Below, one piece after another: positions 46,860 through 54,191 of a stretch of DNA of 57,047 nucleotides; within the stretch, counting starts at the first letter, position 1, and each line of letters begins with the position of its first letter. The notes beneath the pieces were generated by a model. The model worked only from the letters and a program-made list of their open reading frames with translations. It was not told the origin of the DNA and made no database searches. Source of the stretch: a virus; IMG/VR virus record IMGVR_UViG_3300018080_000022, positions 1-57,047 of that record, one strand, 5' to 3'. The translations under genes were made by a program, and so were the position numbers.

Positions 46860-47645
46860 TTACCCTTTACTTCTTTGCCATTGAGTTCCGTTAGTAACCT
46901 CTCTCCATTCGGAGACTTCGCTTCTGAAATCTCTCACCAGGGCGAAGTACCTTCCCGGCAACAATTTCGGGGGAACCGGCTTGCCGATAGAGATGAAGTT
47001 TTCGGCCTCCCTGATTTCATTTCTGATTATCCTTGTCATCAGCGGGTCGTCGCTCTCAAGCTCTTCCCAATTACCGGCAGGGTTGAGAATGAATATAGGC
47101 TTGGGGACTTTGACCGCCATCCCGGTAACCTGGAATTGAAGGCTGAGGCTTTCGTCCTTTTCAAGCGTTCCGTCCATCTTGAATTGTACCGGCAATTGCA
47201 TGTTCTCCGGGCCGATGGGGCCGATGGCGCGGATATGATTCTTAATCGCCTCGCTGAGAGCTTCCATGGAGTCTTCGGGGCAGTCCCTTTCCTCCACCGG
47301 CATTTTCAAAGGTTCGAGATGGCCCCGTGCCCTGATTTCGTTCATCTCTTCGTATTTATCCGGGTCAACGAACTCGCAGGTGCCATCCACCCTCGGGGTC
47401 ACCGGCTGGAGATGAAGGAGCTCCCTGAACCTGTTGATGTCCTTAAACGAGAACTCGAACTTCGCCATGCTTAGCATGCGGAAGACGGCTTCAACGAAGT
47501 CTTCCGCACAAACAACGTAGTGTGCGTCTTTTTCGAGGCTATATGCCCTTAACTTTTCTCCCTTAAAAACCGACTCGAAGCTAAGTCCGTTTTCGCTTAC
47601 GCTGAACTTCCGCTTGCTTGCGGGGGTCATGAATCCTGGGGGCAT
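46860..47645 (-). CDS. Hypothetical protein, 261 aa
   Basis: Starts MPPGFMTPASKRKFSVSE at 47645 (AAAGGAG seven bases upstream). Beta-rich N-terminus, helical middle (DFVEAVFRMLSMAKFEFSFK), then a beta-rich C-terminal half. Not recognised. Confidence 0.6.
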   Translation of the reverse strand: MPPGFMTPASKRKFSVSENGLSFESVFKGEKLRAYSLEKDAHYVVCAEDFVEAVFRMLSMAKFEFSFKDINRFRELLHLQPVTPRVDGTCEFVDPDKYEEMNEIRARGHLEPLKMPVEERDCPEDSMEALSEAIKNHIRAIGPIGPENMQLPVQFKMDGTLEKDESLSLQFQVTGMAVKVPKPIFILNPAGNWEELESDDPLMTRIIRNEIREAENFISIGKPVPPKLLPGRYFALVRDFRSEVSEWREVTNGTQWQRSKG

Positions 47646-47658
47646 AGAACAACTCCTT

Positions 47659-47802
47659 TCATTTCTTTTTCTTGGTCTCCATAAGCATTCGAATAAGCTC
47701 GTCGAGCGTAATCCTTTCCTTGTACTTCGAGGCATAGGTAGCTTTCATTCTTACAAGCTTAACCCAGGTCTTTTCTTTTACCTTGATGCTCTTGTATTTC
47801 AT
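47659..47802 (-). CDS. Ribbon-helix-helix-like small regulator, 47 aa
   Basis: MKYKSIKVKEKTWVKLVRMK...ERITLDELIRMLMETKKKK: a basic beta strand followed by two helices in the order of CopG/Arc-type DNA-binding proteins, at the usual ~45-residue length. The ATG overlaps the stop of the DUF3850-type gene (ATGA). Target unknown. Confidence 0.65.
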   Translation of the reverse strand: MKYKSIKVKEKTWVKLVRMKATYASKYKERITLDELIRMLMETKKKK

Positions 47803-48068
47803 TGCCCTATAAACTCCAGTTGCATTATACAGTAGCCGTCCGGGAGCCCAAAGGCTGGCGGCGCGTTTTCGAGAATAAATATCACTTTAGCGATGAGAAC
47901 GTCGCCGGTGTACTTGCCGGTGTTTCGCTTCCCCGGTATGTACTCGTAGAGCTTCAACCTATCGCCGACTTGAAAGCCTCTGTCGTTCTTCCGGTACTCG
48001 AAGCTCTTCTTGCCTTCGACCATCGCCCTGAAGGCGCTTGGCCACGTTTTTAGTTCATGAACGGTCAT
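47799..48068 (-). CDS. DUF3850 / ASCH-like protein
   Basis: 89 aa. HELKTWPSAFRAMVEGKKSFEYRKNDRGFQVGD with YTGDVLIAKVIFIL matches the DUF3850 (ASCH superfamily, PUA-like) pattern at full length. Such small proteins bind RNA or modified nucleotides; exact function is unknown. Coupled to the RHH-like gene downstream. Confidence 0.85.
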   Translation of the reverse strand: MTVHELKTWPSAFRAMVEGKKSFEYRKNDRGFQVGDRLKLYEYIPGKRNTGKYTGDVLIAKVIFILENAPPAFGLPDGYCIMQLEFIGQ

Positions 48069-48434
48069 TTATTCTCCGTGCTTAATACGGTCGAGCTCGC
48101 CGCAATCCTTTAAGTACTTCTCGATGTGGTTCATGGTATTCGCGGGGCCGCGAAGCCATCCGACGCGCGCCTTGCCTTCTTTCTGAAAGTCTTCCGAAGC
48201 GCTACACCATATCAGCCCGTCGTAAGCTTCCATGAGCAGGTCGTAGAGCCTGCGGCAATCGCATTTGCTACAGACTTCGCGGTTAATCAGGCTCCGGCCC
48301 GGCAGGGCCATGAAAGCAATCCCGCACGCGGGACAGCGGGCATGGTCGCGGTTCCTACACTCGCGCCAAACGAGCGCGACGATGACGAAGAATAACGCCA
48401 CTACGATTGAGAGCGATATAATTACCTCGGTCAT
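48069..48434 (-). CDS. Membrane-anchored zinc-ribbon protein, 121 aa
   Basis: Starts MTEVIISLSIVVALFFVIVA at 48434. One N-terminal membrane helix, then CPACGIAF and VCSKCDCRR. The zinc domain would face the cytoplasm. Not recognised. Confidence 0.6.
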   Translation of the reverse strand: MTEVIISLSIVVALFFVIVALVWRECRNRDHARCPACGIAFMALPGRSLINREVCSKCDCRRLYDLLMEAYDGLIWCSASEDFQKEGKARVGWLRGPANTMNHIEKYLKDCGELDRIKHGE

Positions 48435-48436
48435 GA

Positions 48437-48667
48437 CTACTTCCCTTCGTACCATTCACCGATTATCTGAACATCTTTCAGCCCGGTCACCGACTCGATT
48501 GCTATGCCGTCTACGCCCTCGCTCGCTTGTAAACGACAGCAAGTCCCGCGAAAAGCTATTTTAGGCTCGTCGCAGATAAAATCTCTTATGTTATTTTTGT
48601 GGTCTACATATCTCACGAACACGGCGCGCTTGCCCGTTATAAATCTCTCGATATCCGCCTTGGTCAT
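48437..48667 (-). CDS. Hypothetical protein, 76 aa
   Basis: MTKADIERFITGKRAVFVRY..., a small alpha/beta protein. ATGA overlap with the HTH gene upstream and a two-base gap downstream. Not recognised. Confidence 0.55.
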   Translation of the reverse strand: MTKADIERFITGKRAVFVRYVDHKNNIRDFICDEPKIAFRGTCCRLQASEGVDGIAIESVTGLKDVQIIGEWYEGK

Positions 48668-48873
48668 TTCTTCCTCCCGTAATTTTTTGTGCTAATCGGG
48701 CCGCCTGCATCTCTGTAGGCTTCGCCGCGGACTATGTGGCTTATCGTCGTATACCAGACGCCGTAGCGTTTTGCGAGTTTGCCCATCTTCCACTTTCCGG
48801 TCGCGTAGAGCTCGCGGATACGCTTCGCCTTCTCGGGACTCAGCTTTCCTTGTACTCCGGTCTTATTGGACAT
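48664..48873 (-). CDS. HTH DNA-binding protein, 69 aa
   Basis: Starts MSNKTGVQGKLSPEKAKR at 48873 (GGAG upstream). RIRELYATGKWKMGKLAKRYGVWYTTISHIVRGE is a helix-turn-helix of the resolvase/HNH-linker kind. A GTTGCC-TCT-GGCAAC hairpin (48889-48903) sits just upstream of its ribosome site, matching the last hairpin of the family A spacer at 46.1 kb. Confidence 0.7.
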   Translation of the reverse strand: MSNKTGVQGKLSPEKAKRIRELYATGKWKMGKLAKRYGVWYTTISHIVRGEAYRDAGGPISTKNYGRKK

Positions 48874-49018
48874 TACGATTTTCTCCATGTTGCCTCTGGC
48901 AACGGCGCTGTATCACGCTCATCTCGCTCCACATCTTGTTGAACTCGGCGTCCTTGCGCCTGCGCTCGTCGATTCGCCGCTTATTCTCGGCTATCTTCTT
49001 TTCGAGCCGCCGCTTCAT
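48863..49018 (-). CDS. Short coiled-coil protein, 51 aa
   Basis: MKRRLEKKIAENKRRIDERR..., a highly charged helix; a longer reading from ATG 49042 is possible. The 3' end of the frame passes through the GTTGCC/GGCAAC hairpin, suggesting a repeat inserted into or after the gene's original end. Confidence 0.45.
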   Translation of the reverse strand: MKRRLEKKIAENKRRIDERRRKDAEFNKMWSEMSVIQRRCQRQHGENRNVQ

Positions 49019-49580
49019 CCCTCTTTTCTCTTTCGAGCTCATCGCATGCTCCACAAGCAAGGCATTCGCGCAATCTCTCCCGTCTCTCTACTTCTTCTCT
49101 TGCCAGCGCCGCATCATCGATAAATTCGACCACAAGCCCCTTCGGGGGCCGCTTTCTTCTCTTCGCCTGGCAACTCTGTATCTTCAAGTGCCTGAAATAT
49201 TTTCTCCAGAACTCGGCGCGGATACGCTTGAATGTCTTTTTGACGGCGGCTCCGGTTGAAGCTTCTTCCGGTGTTACATAAATAAGATACGGAAGTTTCA
49301 CGAGCGCCTTGGCAAGCGCGATGCGGCGGCCTTTTTCCTTGTCGAAGTTGTCCCTCGGGTTGCAAACCGCATCGCCGCCTACCGCCAGAGGAGTTTCGAA
49401 GTCCTGCGGTTCGACGCTCAGAATCGCGGTAACGGTTCTGCGCCTGTCTATCGCGTTGGAAGGTGGAACATCGGAAGCTATGAAAGAATACTTTACTTTT
49501 TTACACCCTTCCTTGACGGCCCAGGCATAACCGTACCTGAACTTAACCTTTATCTTCCGGCCTTTGACGAGCAGTATCAT
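48981..49580 (-). CDS. Hypothetical protein, 199 aa
   Basis: MILLVKGRKIKVKFRYGYAW..., beta N-terminus, an AVGGDAVCNPRDNFDKEKGR loop, basic helices (FKRIRAEFWRKYFRHLKIQS) and CLACGAC near the C-terminus. Not recognised. Confidence 0.6.
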   Translation of the reverse strand: MILLVKGRKIKVKFRYGYAWAVKEGCKKVKYSFIASDVPPSNAIDRRRTVTAILSVEPQDFETPLAVGGDAVCNPRDNFDKEKGRRIALAKALVKLPYLIYVTPEEASTGAAVKKTFKRIRAEFWRKYFRHLKIQSCQAKRRKRPPKGLVVEFIDDAALAREEVERRERLRECLACGACDELEREKRDEAAARKEDSRE

Positions 49581-49662
49581 TCTTCCTCCAAAAAGGATGG
49601 GGCTTGGCTATCCGCAATACAACCATGCTCACGCGCAGAAACACACAAAGCGAAGTCTCGGC

Positions 49663-49998
49663 TCATACCCCACCCTTACATTCACATCCTTTGGCCTTGA
49701 GTATCGCCATCTGCTCTGCTATTGTATTCACGAAGATATCCTGGACGGCGCTTCCCGTTGCGCGCCTGCGGTCGAGAGGGCTGTTATGGTTGTAGCCTCG
49801 GCGCTGCATCTCCTTCACGAGCTCTTCGTGTCGGTTGTAGAGCGCCTTGAGCTTGCCGCGCCAGCGCAAGGTCTCGGGATGAAGCGAATAGCCCGCCTTG
49901 CCGTTTACGAGGACGCTCCATATCGCGTGAAGCTCCCGGTGCTCTCCGAGGAGATGCTGTCGGCAAAGTATTTGCGGCTCTAAATCCCAAATTCTCAT
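49663..49998 (-). CDS. Pyrimidine-dimer DNA glycosylase family protein (T4 DenV-like, PF03013)
   Basis: 111 aa from ATG 49998. MRIWDLEPQILCRQHLLGEHRE, then NGKAGYSLHPETLRWRGKL and LVKEMQRRGYNHNSP are the conserved blocks of the DenV-type endonuclease V family; the catalytic threonine of T4 DenV is not obvious after the initiator methionine (MRIW), as in many members of this group. It would cut at cyclobutane dimers. Together with the photoproduct-lyase-like enzyme it gives two UV-repair activities. Confidence 0.8.
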   Translation of the reverse strand: MRIWDLEPQILCRQHLLGEHRELHAIWSVLVNGKAGYSLHPETLRWRGKLKALYNRHEELVKEMQRRGYNHNSPLDRRRATGSAVQDIFVNTIAEQMAILKAKGCECKGGV

Positions 49999-50240
49999 GT
50001 CCGCCTTCCTTTTGCAATCTTCAGCCCCGGGCACCCGTCCTTGCCGCCGCGGCGTTTGCCCGCACGGAACGGGCCTCTCCAGCCGCCCGGAGCCTTGCGG
50101 TGCTGTCTGCCGCAGGCGCAGGTTATTATCGGCGGGTTGTCGTCAACCGACTGCCCCAAGCCTATCACTCTTCCGCACGCGCATTTCGTTCGAACGGCGT
50201 TGCTCGGATGGCAAAAACCTATTGATTCGGAGAAATCCAT
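49995..50240 (-). CDS. Zinc-ribbon protein with glycine/arginine tail, 81 aa
   Basis: Starts MDFSESIGFCHPSNAVRT at 50240 (AAGGA four bases upstream). KCACGRVIGLGQ and TCACGRQH form a two-knuckle zinc site, followed by a basic glycine-rich tail. ATGA-type overlap with the DenV-like gene. Confidence 0.6.
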   Translation of the reverse strand: MDFSESIGFCHPSNAVRTKCACGRVIGLGQSVDDNPPIITCACGRQHRKAPGGWRGPFRAGKRRGGKDGCPGLKIAKGRRT

Positions 50241-50247
50241 CGTTTCC

Positions 50248-50553
50248 TTAGCTTTTTTCATTCACGACTACCTCGTAGAAGTCGGGGTTGAGCCGGATGC
50301 CGCGCGAGGCGTCCTTGTCCTTCTTGAGATATTTCTTGCCCACGAGCTTGTCGATTACCTGCGCGGCGTAGGTATGGTGCCACTTCAGCTTTGCGGCGAT
50401 TTCGCGGAGCGTCGGCGGGCGGTGTACCTTGCTAATATTCATTATGATGAGGTCTACCACCTTGCGTTCGGTCGGGTCGAGCACTTCGAGCGCCTTCCGC
50501 CGCTTCGCCTTGGTGTTCCGGATATGCTTACGCATCCCCTTGCTTTTCTTCAA
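50248..50553 (-). CDS. LexA-type winged-helix regulator, 101 aa
   Basis: RPPTLREIAAKLKWHHTYAA and QVIDKLVGKKYLKKDKDAS, then RGIRLN, match the LexA N-terminal DNA-binding domain (PPTxREIA...). No peptidase domain follows, so it cannot self-cleave. It could repress phage or SOS genes. Confidence 0.7.
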   Translation of the reverse strand: MKKSKGMRKHIRNTKAKRRKALEVLDPTERKVVDLIIMNISKVHRPPTLREIAAKLKWHHTYAAQVIDKLVGKKYLKKDKDASRGIRLNPDFYEVVVNEKS

Positions 50554-50848
50554 GTTCGTCTCCTTTGATTTTTTTATCTTCTATAATACCCAGGGCGAGT
50601 AATACTTTTATCAAGGCTTCAGGAGTGGGAACATTAGCCGACTTTGCAAACTGTATCCCGTGATTAGCCCTGTATACGCAGTCCTGGCATATGTCCAAGT
50701 GTGTATCGCGGGTATCCGGATATTTGTTTTCGTAATTGCAAGCCGTTCCTTTTAATTTAATTGACCAGAAACGGCTTTTTGGTGCTAACGGCTCTTCGCC
50801 GAGGTCGCTACCGCAGATGTCACAATAGCGTATTTGTTTTACAGTCAT
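50528..50848 (-). CDS. Zinc-finger protein, 106 aa
   Basis: MTVKQIRYCDICGSDLGEEP and ICQDCVYRANHG form a zinc ribbon with a ~45-residue insert; the C-terminus is helical and acidic. It overlaps the LexA-type gene by 26 bases. Not recognised. Confidence 0.6.
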   Translation of the reverse strand: MTVKQIRYCDICGSDLGEEPLAPKSRFWSIKLKGTACNYENKYPDTRDTHLDICQDCVYRANHGIQFAKSANVPTPEALIKVLLALGIIEDKKIKGDELEEKQGDA

Positions 50849-51348
50849 GTCTCGCCTCTTTTCTTCGCTATTAAGTTGCCTTGGATTGGAAGAATCGAAC
50901 TTCCGCAGCTACCCCGAGCTTCTTACGGGACTCGAACCCGCGCGCGTCCTGCACCCAAAGCAACTTTTTTGAAAAAGGAACGGGAGGCTCCGCTACCTGG
51001 CTACAATCCGCGAATGCCCTACGAGCAATATTAGACGCGGCGGTATCTGTTTTTCACCAGAAGGTTTTCGGCTCTCGCACGGTCGCTCTCTCAGTTCTAC
51101 AGGAAAATCCTGGCGGTGACCCGATTCCGCTACGGAGTAGTATGACGCCACTACTGGCGGCTTGCGCTTACGCGAGTTCACGCAAACTGCGGTGCGTATC
51201 CGCTTGCCTCGGCCTCAGCCTTTCTTCTCGGCCATTCCCTTTTCAAAGAACTTTATTATTGGGGGAGCTTCAAGGTCTCTCTTCTTCGCTTAAGTGTTTC
51301 CTTGCGAGCTCCCCCACGAAAGCTGCTATAACAAGTTACATCGTTACT
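50849..51348 (-). other. 500-bp gene-free, hairpin-dense stretch
   Basis: No convincing coding frame on either strand; a 62-codon minus frame at 50993-51181 looks like a shadow of structure. Many short perfect stems follow each other: GGGGGAGCT/AGCTCCCCC, CGCA-GTT-TGCG, CGCCA-GTAG-TGGCG, CTAC-TCC-GTAG, CAGGA-TTT-TCCTG, and the tRNA-like end at 50875-50964. GTTCTTTGA (51243-51251), the family B box, is also present. It probably encodes a structured RNA read leftward. Confidence 0.6.
50880..50958 (-). tRNA. tRNA-Ser(CGA)-like structure without a D-arm
   Basis: Acceptor TTGGGTG pairs with AATCCAA (one mismatch), and the helix extends outward as GTTGC/GGCAAC to 12 pairs (50875-50964). Anticodon arm GCGGG-TTCGAGT-CCCGT with anticodon CGA (50932-50934), variable arm AGCT-CGGGGT-AGCT, T-arm GGAAG-TTCGATT-CTTCC, discriminator G, CCA not encoded. 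The long variable arm, CGA anticodon and G73 all suit tRNA-Ser, but only ten bases lie where the D-arm should be. It may be a degenerate tRNA or a tRNA-like end of a larger RNA. Confidence 0.35.
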
Positions 51349-51579
51349 CTACACTTGTCCAGAACTTTTTTCAAAAATTCGCCGCATGCCTACTTTCTTG
51401 ACAATCTTCACATGGTGGCACTTGTCGCATTGCAATATATTCGCGTTGGCGCTCGCTGATATTATCCTGTACTTGTGCTTGCACATACCTTGAAGGCATT
51501 TCCCGCAGACGCGGGGCTTCCCTTTTTCCTTATAGAATTCCTTGCCGCAGAGACGGCACGTTGCGAACGCGAAGCTCAA
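51349..51579 (-). CDS. Zinc-ribbon protein, 76 aa
   Basis: MSFAFATCRLCGKEFYKEKG, VCGKCLQGMCKHK and QCDKCHH: three CxxC knuckles and further cysteines in a small basic protein. Last gene before the structured stretch. Not recognised. Confidence 0.6.
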   Translation of the reverse strand: MSFAFATCRLCGKEFYKEKGKPRVCGKCLQGMCKHKYRIISASANANILQCDKCHHVKIVKKVGMRRIFEKSSGQV

Positions 51580-51640
51580 ATATAACCTCCAAACAGGGCT
51601 AAAAACACCCGAATGCGGCCCGGCTTCCTGCCCGAAAACG

Positions 51641-51646
51641 CTACAT
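51641..51646 (-). other. Start-stop frame ATG-TAG behind a ribosome site
   Basis: In the 115-base gap between two genes, AAAAGGAG is followed by CTAC and ATG TAG; the ATGTAG lies in the palindrome CTACATGTAG. It resembles the ATG-TGA in the small RNA at 38.3 kb. A leader control element for the 76-aa zinc-ribbon gene is possible. Confidence 0.4.
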
Positions 51647-51694
51647 GTAGCTCCTTTTCGTGGAATCGGTCGAATCGGCAGTTTTCCAGCTACA

Positions 51695-52213
51695 TTACCC
51701 TTCGGGCTCTCCGGCGTTTTTCTCGATTTCGTCGAAGCGCTTGTCGATGAAGCTAAAGAATTCCTCGGACAGTTTTTGCAGGCCGATTTTCTGGATTTTC
51801 TGCACGCGCTCTTTTAGCCCGGCGAGCTTGCCGTCCGGTATGGTGTCCACGAGGTTGAGCAGGATGCGCTTGAAGTCCTGTTTTTCCTCGTCTTCGCCGC
51901 TCGGAAAAGACTGGCCGACAAACGGGTCGGTCTTCTTCTTGAACTTCCCCGTGAGAATCATAGCTCCGATAATGATTTCGTCGCCTTTGCGCTGAGCTTC
52001 CGGGGTATTTTTGATGCGCTCGATGCATTCCTCGCAGATAATCATCTCGCTGCCCGGCTCGACTAAAACGCCGTATCTCCGGTCGCCATGAAAGCTCGTG
52101 GTCGCGCTCGCACTCCAATAGGGTTTAGGCTCTTCCTCGGAGTCCCCGAGAAAGACATGCCCCTTTTGCCTGCTTACCACCTTGTCACAAAAATCACACT
52201 TGTACTCCAGCAT
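51695..52213 (-). CDS. ClpX-type C4 zinc-finger protein, 172 aa
   Basis: MLEYKCDFCDKVVSRQKGHV, IICEECIERIKNTP: a C4 zinc finger of the ClpX kind at residues about 6-75, then a helical C-terminal half (FKRILLNLVDTIPDGKLAGL). There is no AAA+ domain, so it may bind host ClpX partners or act as an adaptor. AAGTTCTTACGACAT (52232-52246), like the repeats at 14.55 kb, lies just upstream. Confidence 0.6.
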   Translation of the reverse strand: MLEYKCDFCDKVVSRQKGHVFLGDSEEEPKPYWSASATTSFHGDRRYGVLVEPGSEMIICEECIERIKNTPEAQRKGDEIIIGAMILTGKFKKKTDPFVGQSFPSGEDEEKQDFKRILLNLVDTIPDGKLAGLKERVQKIQKIGLQKLSEEFFSFIDKRFDEIEKNAGEPEG

Positions 52214-52235
52214 AGCTACCTCCCTAAAAAAGTTC

Positions 52236-52622
52236 TTACGACATCAACATTTTCAACATCTCGGTTCGGCTTTCCAGAAGCCCTTTAAGGTCTTCGGCGC
52301 ATTGTTCGCATATAGATATCGGGCTCAGCGAACCGGCATATACAAGCCAGCCCCGGTCTCCTCGCTTTCTCTCGGCATTGCAAAGATGGCAATTCTCCAG
52401 GCAAGTATTTTCCTGCGGCCTTCTCGTTATCTTTTTTTGGAGCTTTTCTATTATGTTGGTGTTGTTGAGCTTGATTTTTTTTGTGCAAGATTCGCATATA
52501 TCAAGCTTCGGCATCGCAAGCCCCCCGGCGTCGGGCGGATGCACGGTAAGCAATGAATACTTTTCTCCCCATTTGATTTCTTTCTCGCAGACATCGCATA
52601 TCACTCTTATTTCTTCAGCCAT
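52236..52622 (-). CDS. Two-domain zinc-ribbon protein, 128 aa
   Basis: MAEEIRVICDVCEKEIKWGE...ICESCTKK forms a first ribbon and CHLCNAERKR...ICEQCAED a second of the same type, an internal duplication. It shares its style with the ClpX-type zinc-finger protein next door. Function unknown. Confidence 0.65.
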   Translation of the reverse strand: MAEEIRVICDVCEKEIKWGEKYSLLTVHPPDAGGLAMPKLDICESCTKKIKLNNTNIIEKLQKKITRRPQENTCLENCHLCNAERKRGDRGWLVYAGSLSPISICEQCAEDLKGLLESRTEMLKMLMS

Positions 52623-52624
52623 GT

Positions 52625-52864
52625 TTACCTTCCCAAAAAAGCCTTAATTGCCTCGATTGTGCCGGGCTCCTTTTGCTCTTCCGCAATCTTCAGCACACAC
52701 TTTCTCACCTGGTGAAGCTCTTCCTTGAGCTTCTTTACCTCGTCATAGTTGTGAGCCGCGATGATACAAGCCATGAACGCCATGACAAACGCGCCAATCG
52801 CAGCAATCCACAAGACCACCCTCGTCATGAACTTCTCTACTATCTTTTTCTCCGTTTTGTTCAT
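52625..52864 (-). CDS. Single-span membrane protein with coiled coil, 79 aa
   Basis: A membrane helix (VVLWIAAIGAFVMAFMACII) at residues about 16-37, then NYDEVKKLKEELHQVRKCVL. It starts nine bases after the previous gene's stop. Not recognised. Confidence 0.6.
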   Translation of the reverse strand: MNKTEKKIVEKFMTRVVLWIAAIGAFVMAFMACIIAAHNYDEVKKLKEELHQVRKCVLKIAEEQKEPGTIEAIKAFLGR

Positions 52865-52873
52865 AGCATTCTC

Positions 52874-53275
52874 CTAAAACAGAGTGCCCGGCGTCGCCGG
52901 TTTCGGGTCTTTCCAGTCGCCTATTACTTTATAGGGTTGCTTCATTAAGCGCATGCCTTGGAAGCCGCGCATAGCTATCGGTTTAATCCACTTCCAGCTT
53001 GAAGCTTCCATAATCGCGTATATCCCCTTCGGCCATTCCCTGCCCGTAGTATCGCAGAGAAACTTGCCGGTTGCTATCCTGCTCACTTCGGCATATCCGC
53101 GGACAAACCCATCCTCGACGTAGAAAACTTTGGAGCCGGGGCCAAAGTCATGAGGAACGAAGGGGAGTTTTCTGAAATACTCTCCACCGCCATCGCGAAT
53201 GCAGTTTGCGGCTTCGCGGGCCGCGTTCTCCATTTCGCTTTTCGGCGTGGTTACAATGACATCTACCTGTGCCAT
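52874..53275 (-). CDS. PUA/ASCH-like hypothetical protein, 133 aa
   Basis: MAQVDVIVTTPKSEMENAAR, KVFYVEDGFVRGYAEVSRIA, YAIMEASSWKWIKPIAMRGF. The 'yfveDGxVRGYxxV' strand pair resembles ASCH/PUA-like domains of phage proteins. Role unknown. Overlaps the coiled-coil gene upstream by 13 bases. Confidence 0.55.
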   Translation of the reverse strand: MAQVDVIVTTPKSEMENAAREAANCIRDGGGEYFRKLPFVPHDFGPGSKVFYVEDGFVRGYAEVSRIATGKFLCDTTGREWPKGIYAIMEASSWKWIKPIAMRGFQGMRLMKQPYKVIGDWKDPKPATPGTLF

Positions 53276-53517
53276 TTTTTGTTCTCCGTTATTATATTCG
53301 CTACTTTGCGTTCGACTTCGAGGAGCCTGCTTTCTATGTCCACGACGCGGGAAAGTAGATGGTTGAAGTTCTCTACGAGCTTGTCAATCGTAGCGGCATT
53401 CGTCCACCTTTCTACCCGCAACCCCATCACGCTCCTGCGCGTCAGCCTGCTTATCTGCTCGGTCGCCGCGGCGGCGTCGTGCTTTCGCAGACTCTTCAAT
53501 CTCTCGTTTTCGCACAT
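53263..53517 (-). CDS. Coiled-coil protein, 84 aa
   Basis: MCENERLKSLRKHDAAAATE..., with LLSRVVDIESRLLEVERKVA forming a heptad coil. No other feature. Confidence 0.55.
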   Translation of the reverse strand: MCENERLKSLRKHDAAAATEQISRLTRRSVMGLRVERWTNAATIDKLVENFNHLLSRVVDIESRLLEVERKVANIITENKKWHR

Positions 53518-53528
53518 ACCAAACTCCT

Positions 53529-53711
53529 CTAATAATCGACTTCCACTTCGCCGTCCGGATTGATGTATTGCATGCCGAACTCGGTCAGTTCCGGCTCGGC
53601 AATGAGTTTATCGCGGAGCTCTTCGAGGCCCTCGATAAGCTTGTTTACCTTGCCGACGTGGCCGCAATATTCCGTTTTAAGAAAATCAATCGCATCCTGG
53701 ATTACCTTCAT
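53529..53711 (-). CDS. Small helical protein, 60 aa
   Basis: MKVIQDAIDFLKTEYCGHVG..., amphipathic helices and INPDGEVEVDY end. Overlaps the YopX-like gene by 26 bases. Not recognised. Confidence 0.5.
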   Translation of the reverse strand: MKVIQDAIDFLKTEYCGHVGKVNKLIEGLEELRDKLIAEPELTEFGMQYINPDGEVEVDY

Positions 53712-54189
53712 TTTTCCACCTCAGTAATTCCTTGTTCTCAAAGCGATTGCCGAGCACATCATATTCTTTACGGCAAGTATCCCCCCACGGCAATCCCATC
53801 TGTGATTCTGGATATGTATTTACATCTTTTTCAAGAAATTGCGCTTTTGTCTTACCTATCTCCCAAAGGAAAAACTCGTCATGTTCGATGACCACTTCAT
53901 ATTTATCGCCATAACCATCCCACACTATATCGTGTTCGAAGATTTCTTTATTATCCCTGTCCCTGCGATTAGATGAAAGCATCACTACGAAGTGCGAAGG
54001 GTCGAGCTTTGTTATCATGTCATAACCGCTAATTCCATGTTCGTTTCTTCTAACAAGAAGATGAAGCGCGCCATCGGTATGCATGGCGAAACAAGCACTT
54101 TCATCCGGGCCGCAAAGATAATCTGCGGACTCGCCCGGATAAGTCATTATCTTGCGCTCTTTATCCCAAATTCGCACTCTCGGTTTCAT
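53686..54189 (-). CDS. YopX family protein, 167 aa
   Basis: MKPRVRIWDKERKIMTYPGE at the start, and LSSNRRDRDNKEIFEHDIV in the middle, match the YopX pattern (RxWDKxxKxM ... DKNGKEIYEGDIV), a beta-rich phage family of unknown function. Length fits. Lower GC than the surrounding genes, which may indicate recent acquisition. Confidence 0.8.
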   Translation of the reverse strand: MKPRVRIWDKERKIMTYPGESADYLCGPDESACFAMHTDGALHLLVRRNEHGISGYDMITKLDPSHFVVMLSSNRRDRDNKEIFEHDIVWDGYGDKYEVVIEHDEFFLWEIGKTKAQFLEKDVNTYPESQMGLPWGDTCRKEYDVLGNRFENKELLRWKNEGNPGCD

Positions 54190-54191
54190 CG

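Noticed and set aside
49581-49662. Short frame MVVLRIAKPHPFW in the gap before the DenV-like gene
   Set aside because: No ribosome site, runs into the next gene, no similarity to anything I know.
50993-51181. 62-codon frame within the structured stretch
   Set aside because: No SD, and the sequence is a chain of perfect small stems; translation there looks like the shadow of RNA structure.
50849-51348. Complete tmRNA gene
   Set aside because: A T-arm is present, and a short frame GCA...TGA (ASGYAPQFA) could be a tag, but the 5' acceptor strand and the GACA-type 5' domain of tmRNA are not found, and the tag end is not LAA-like.
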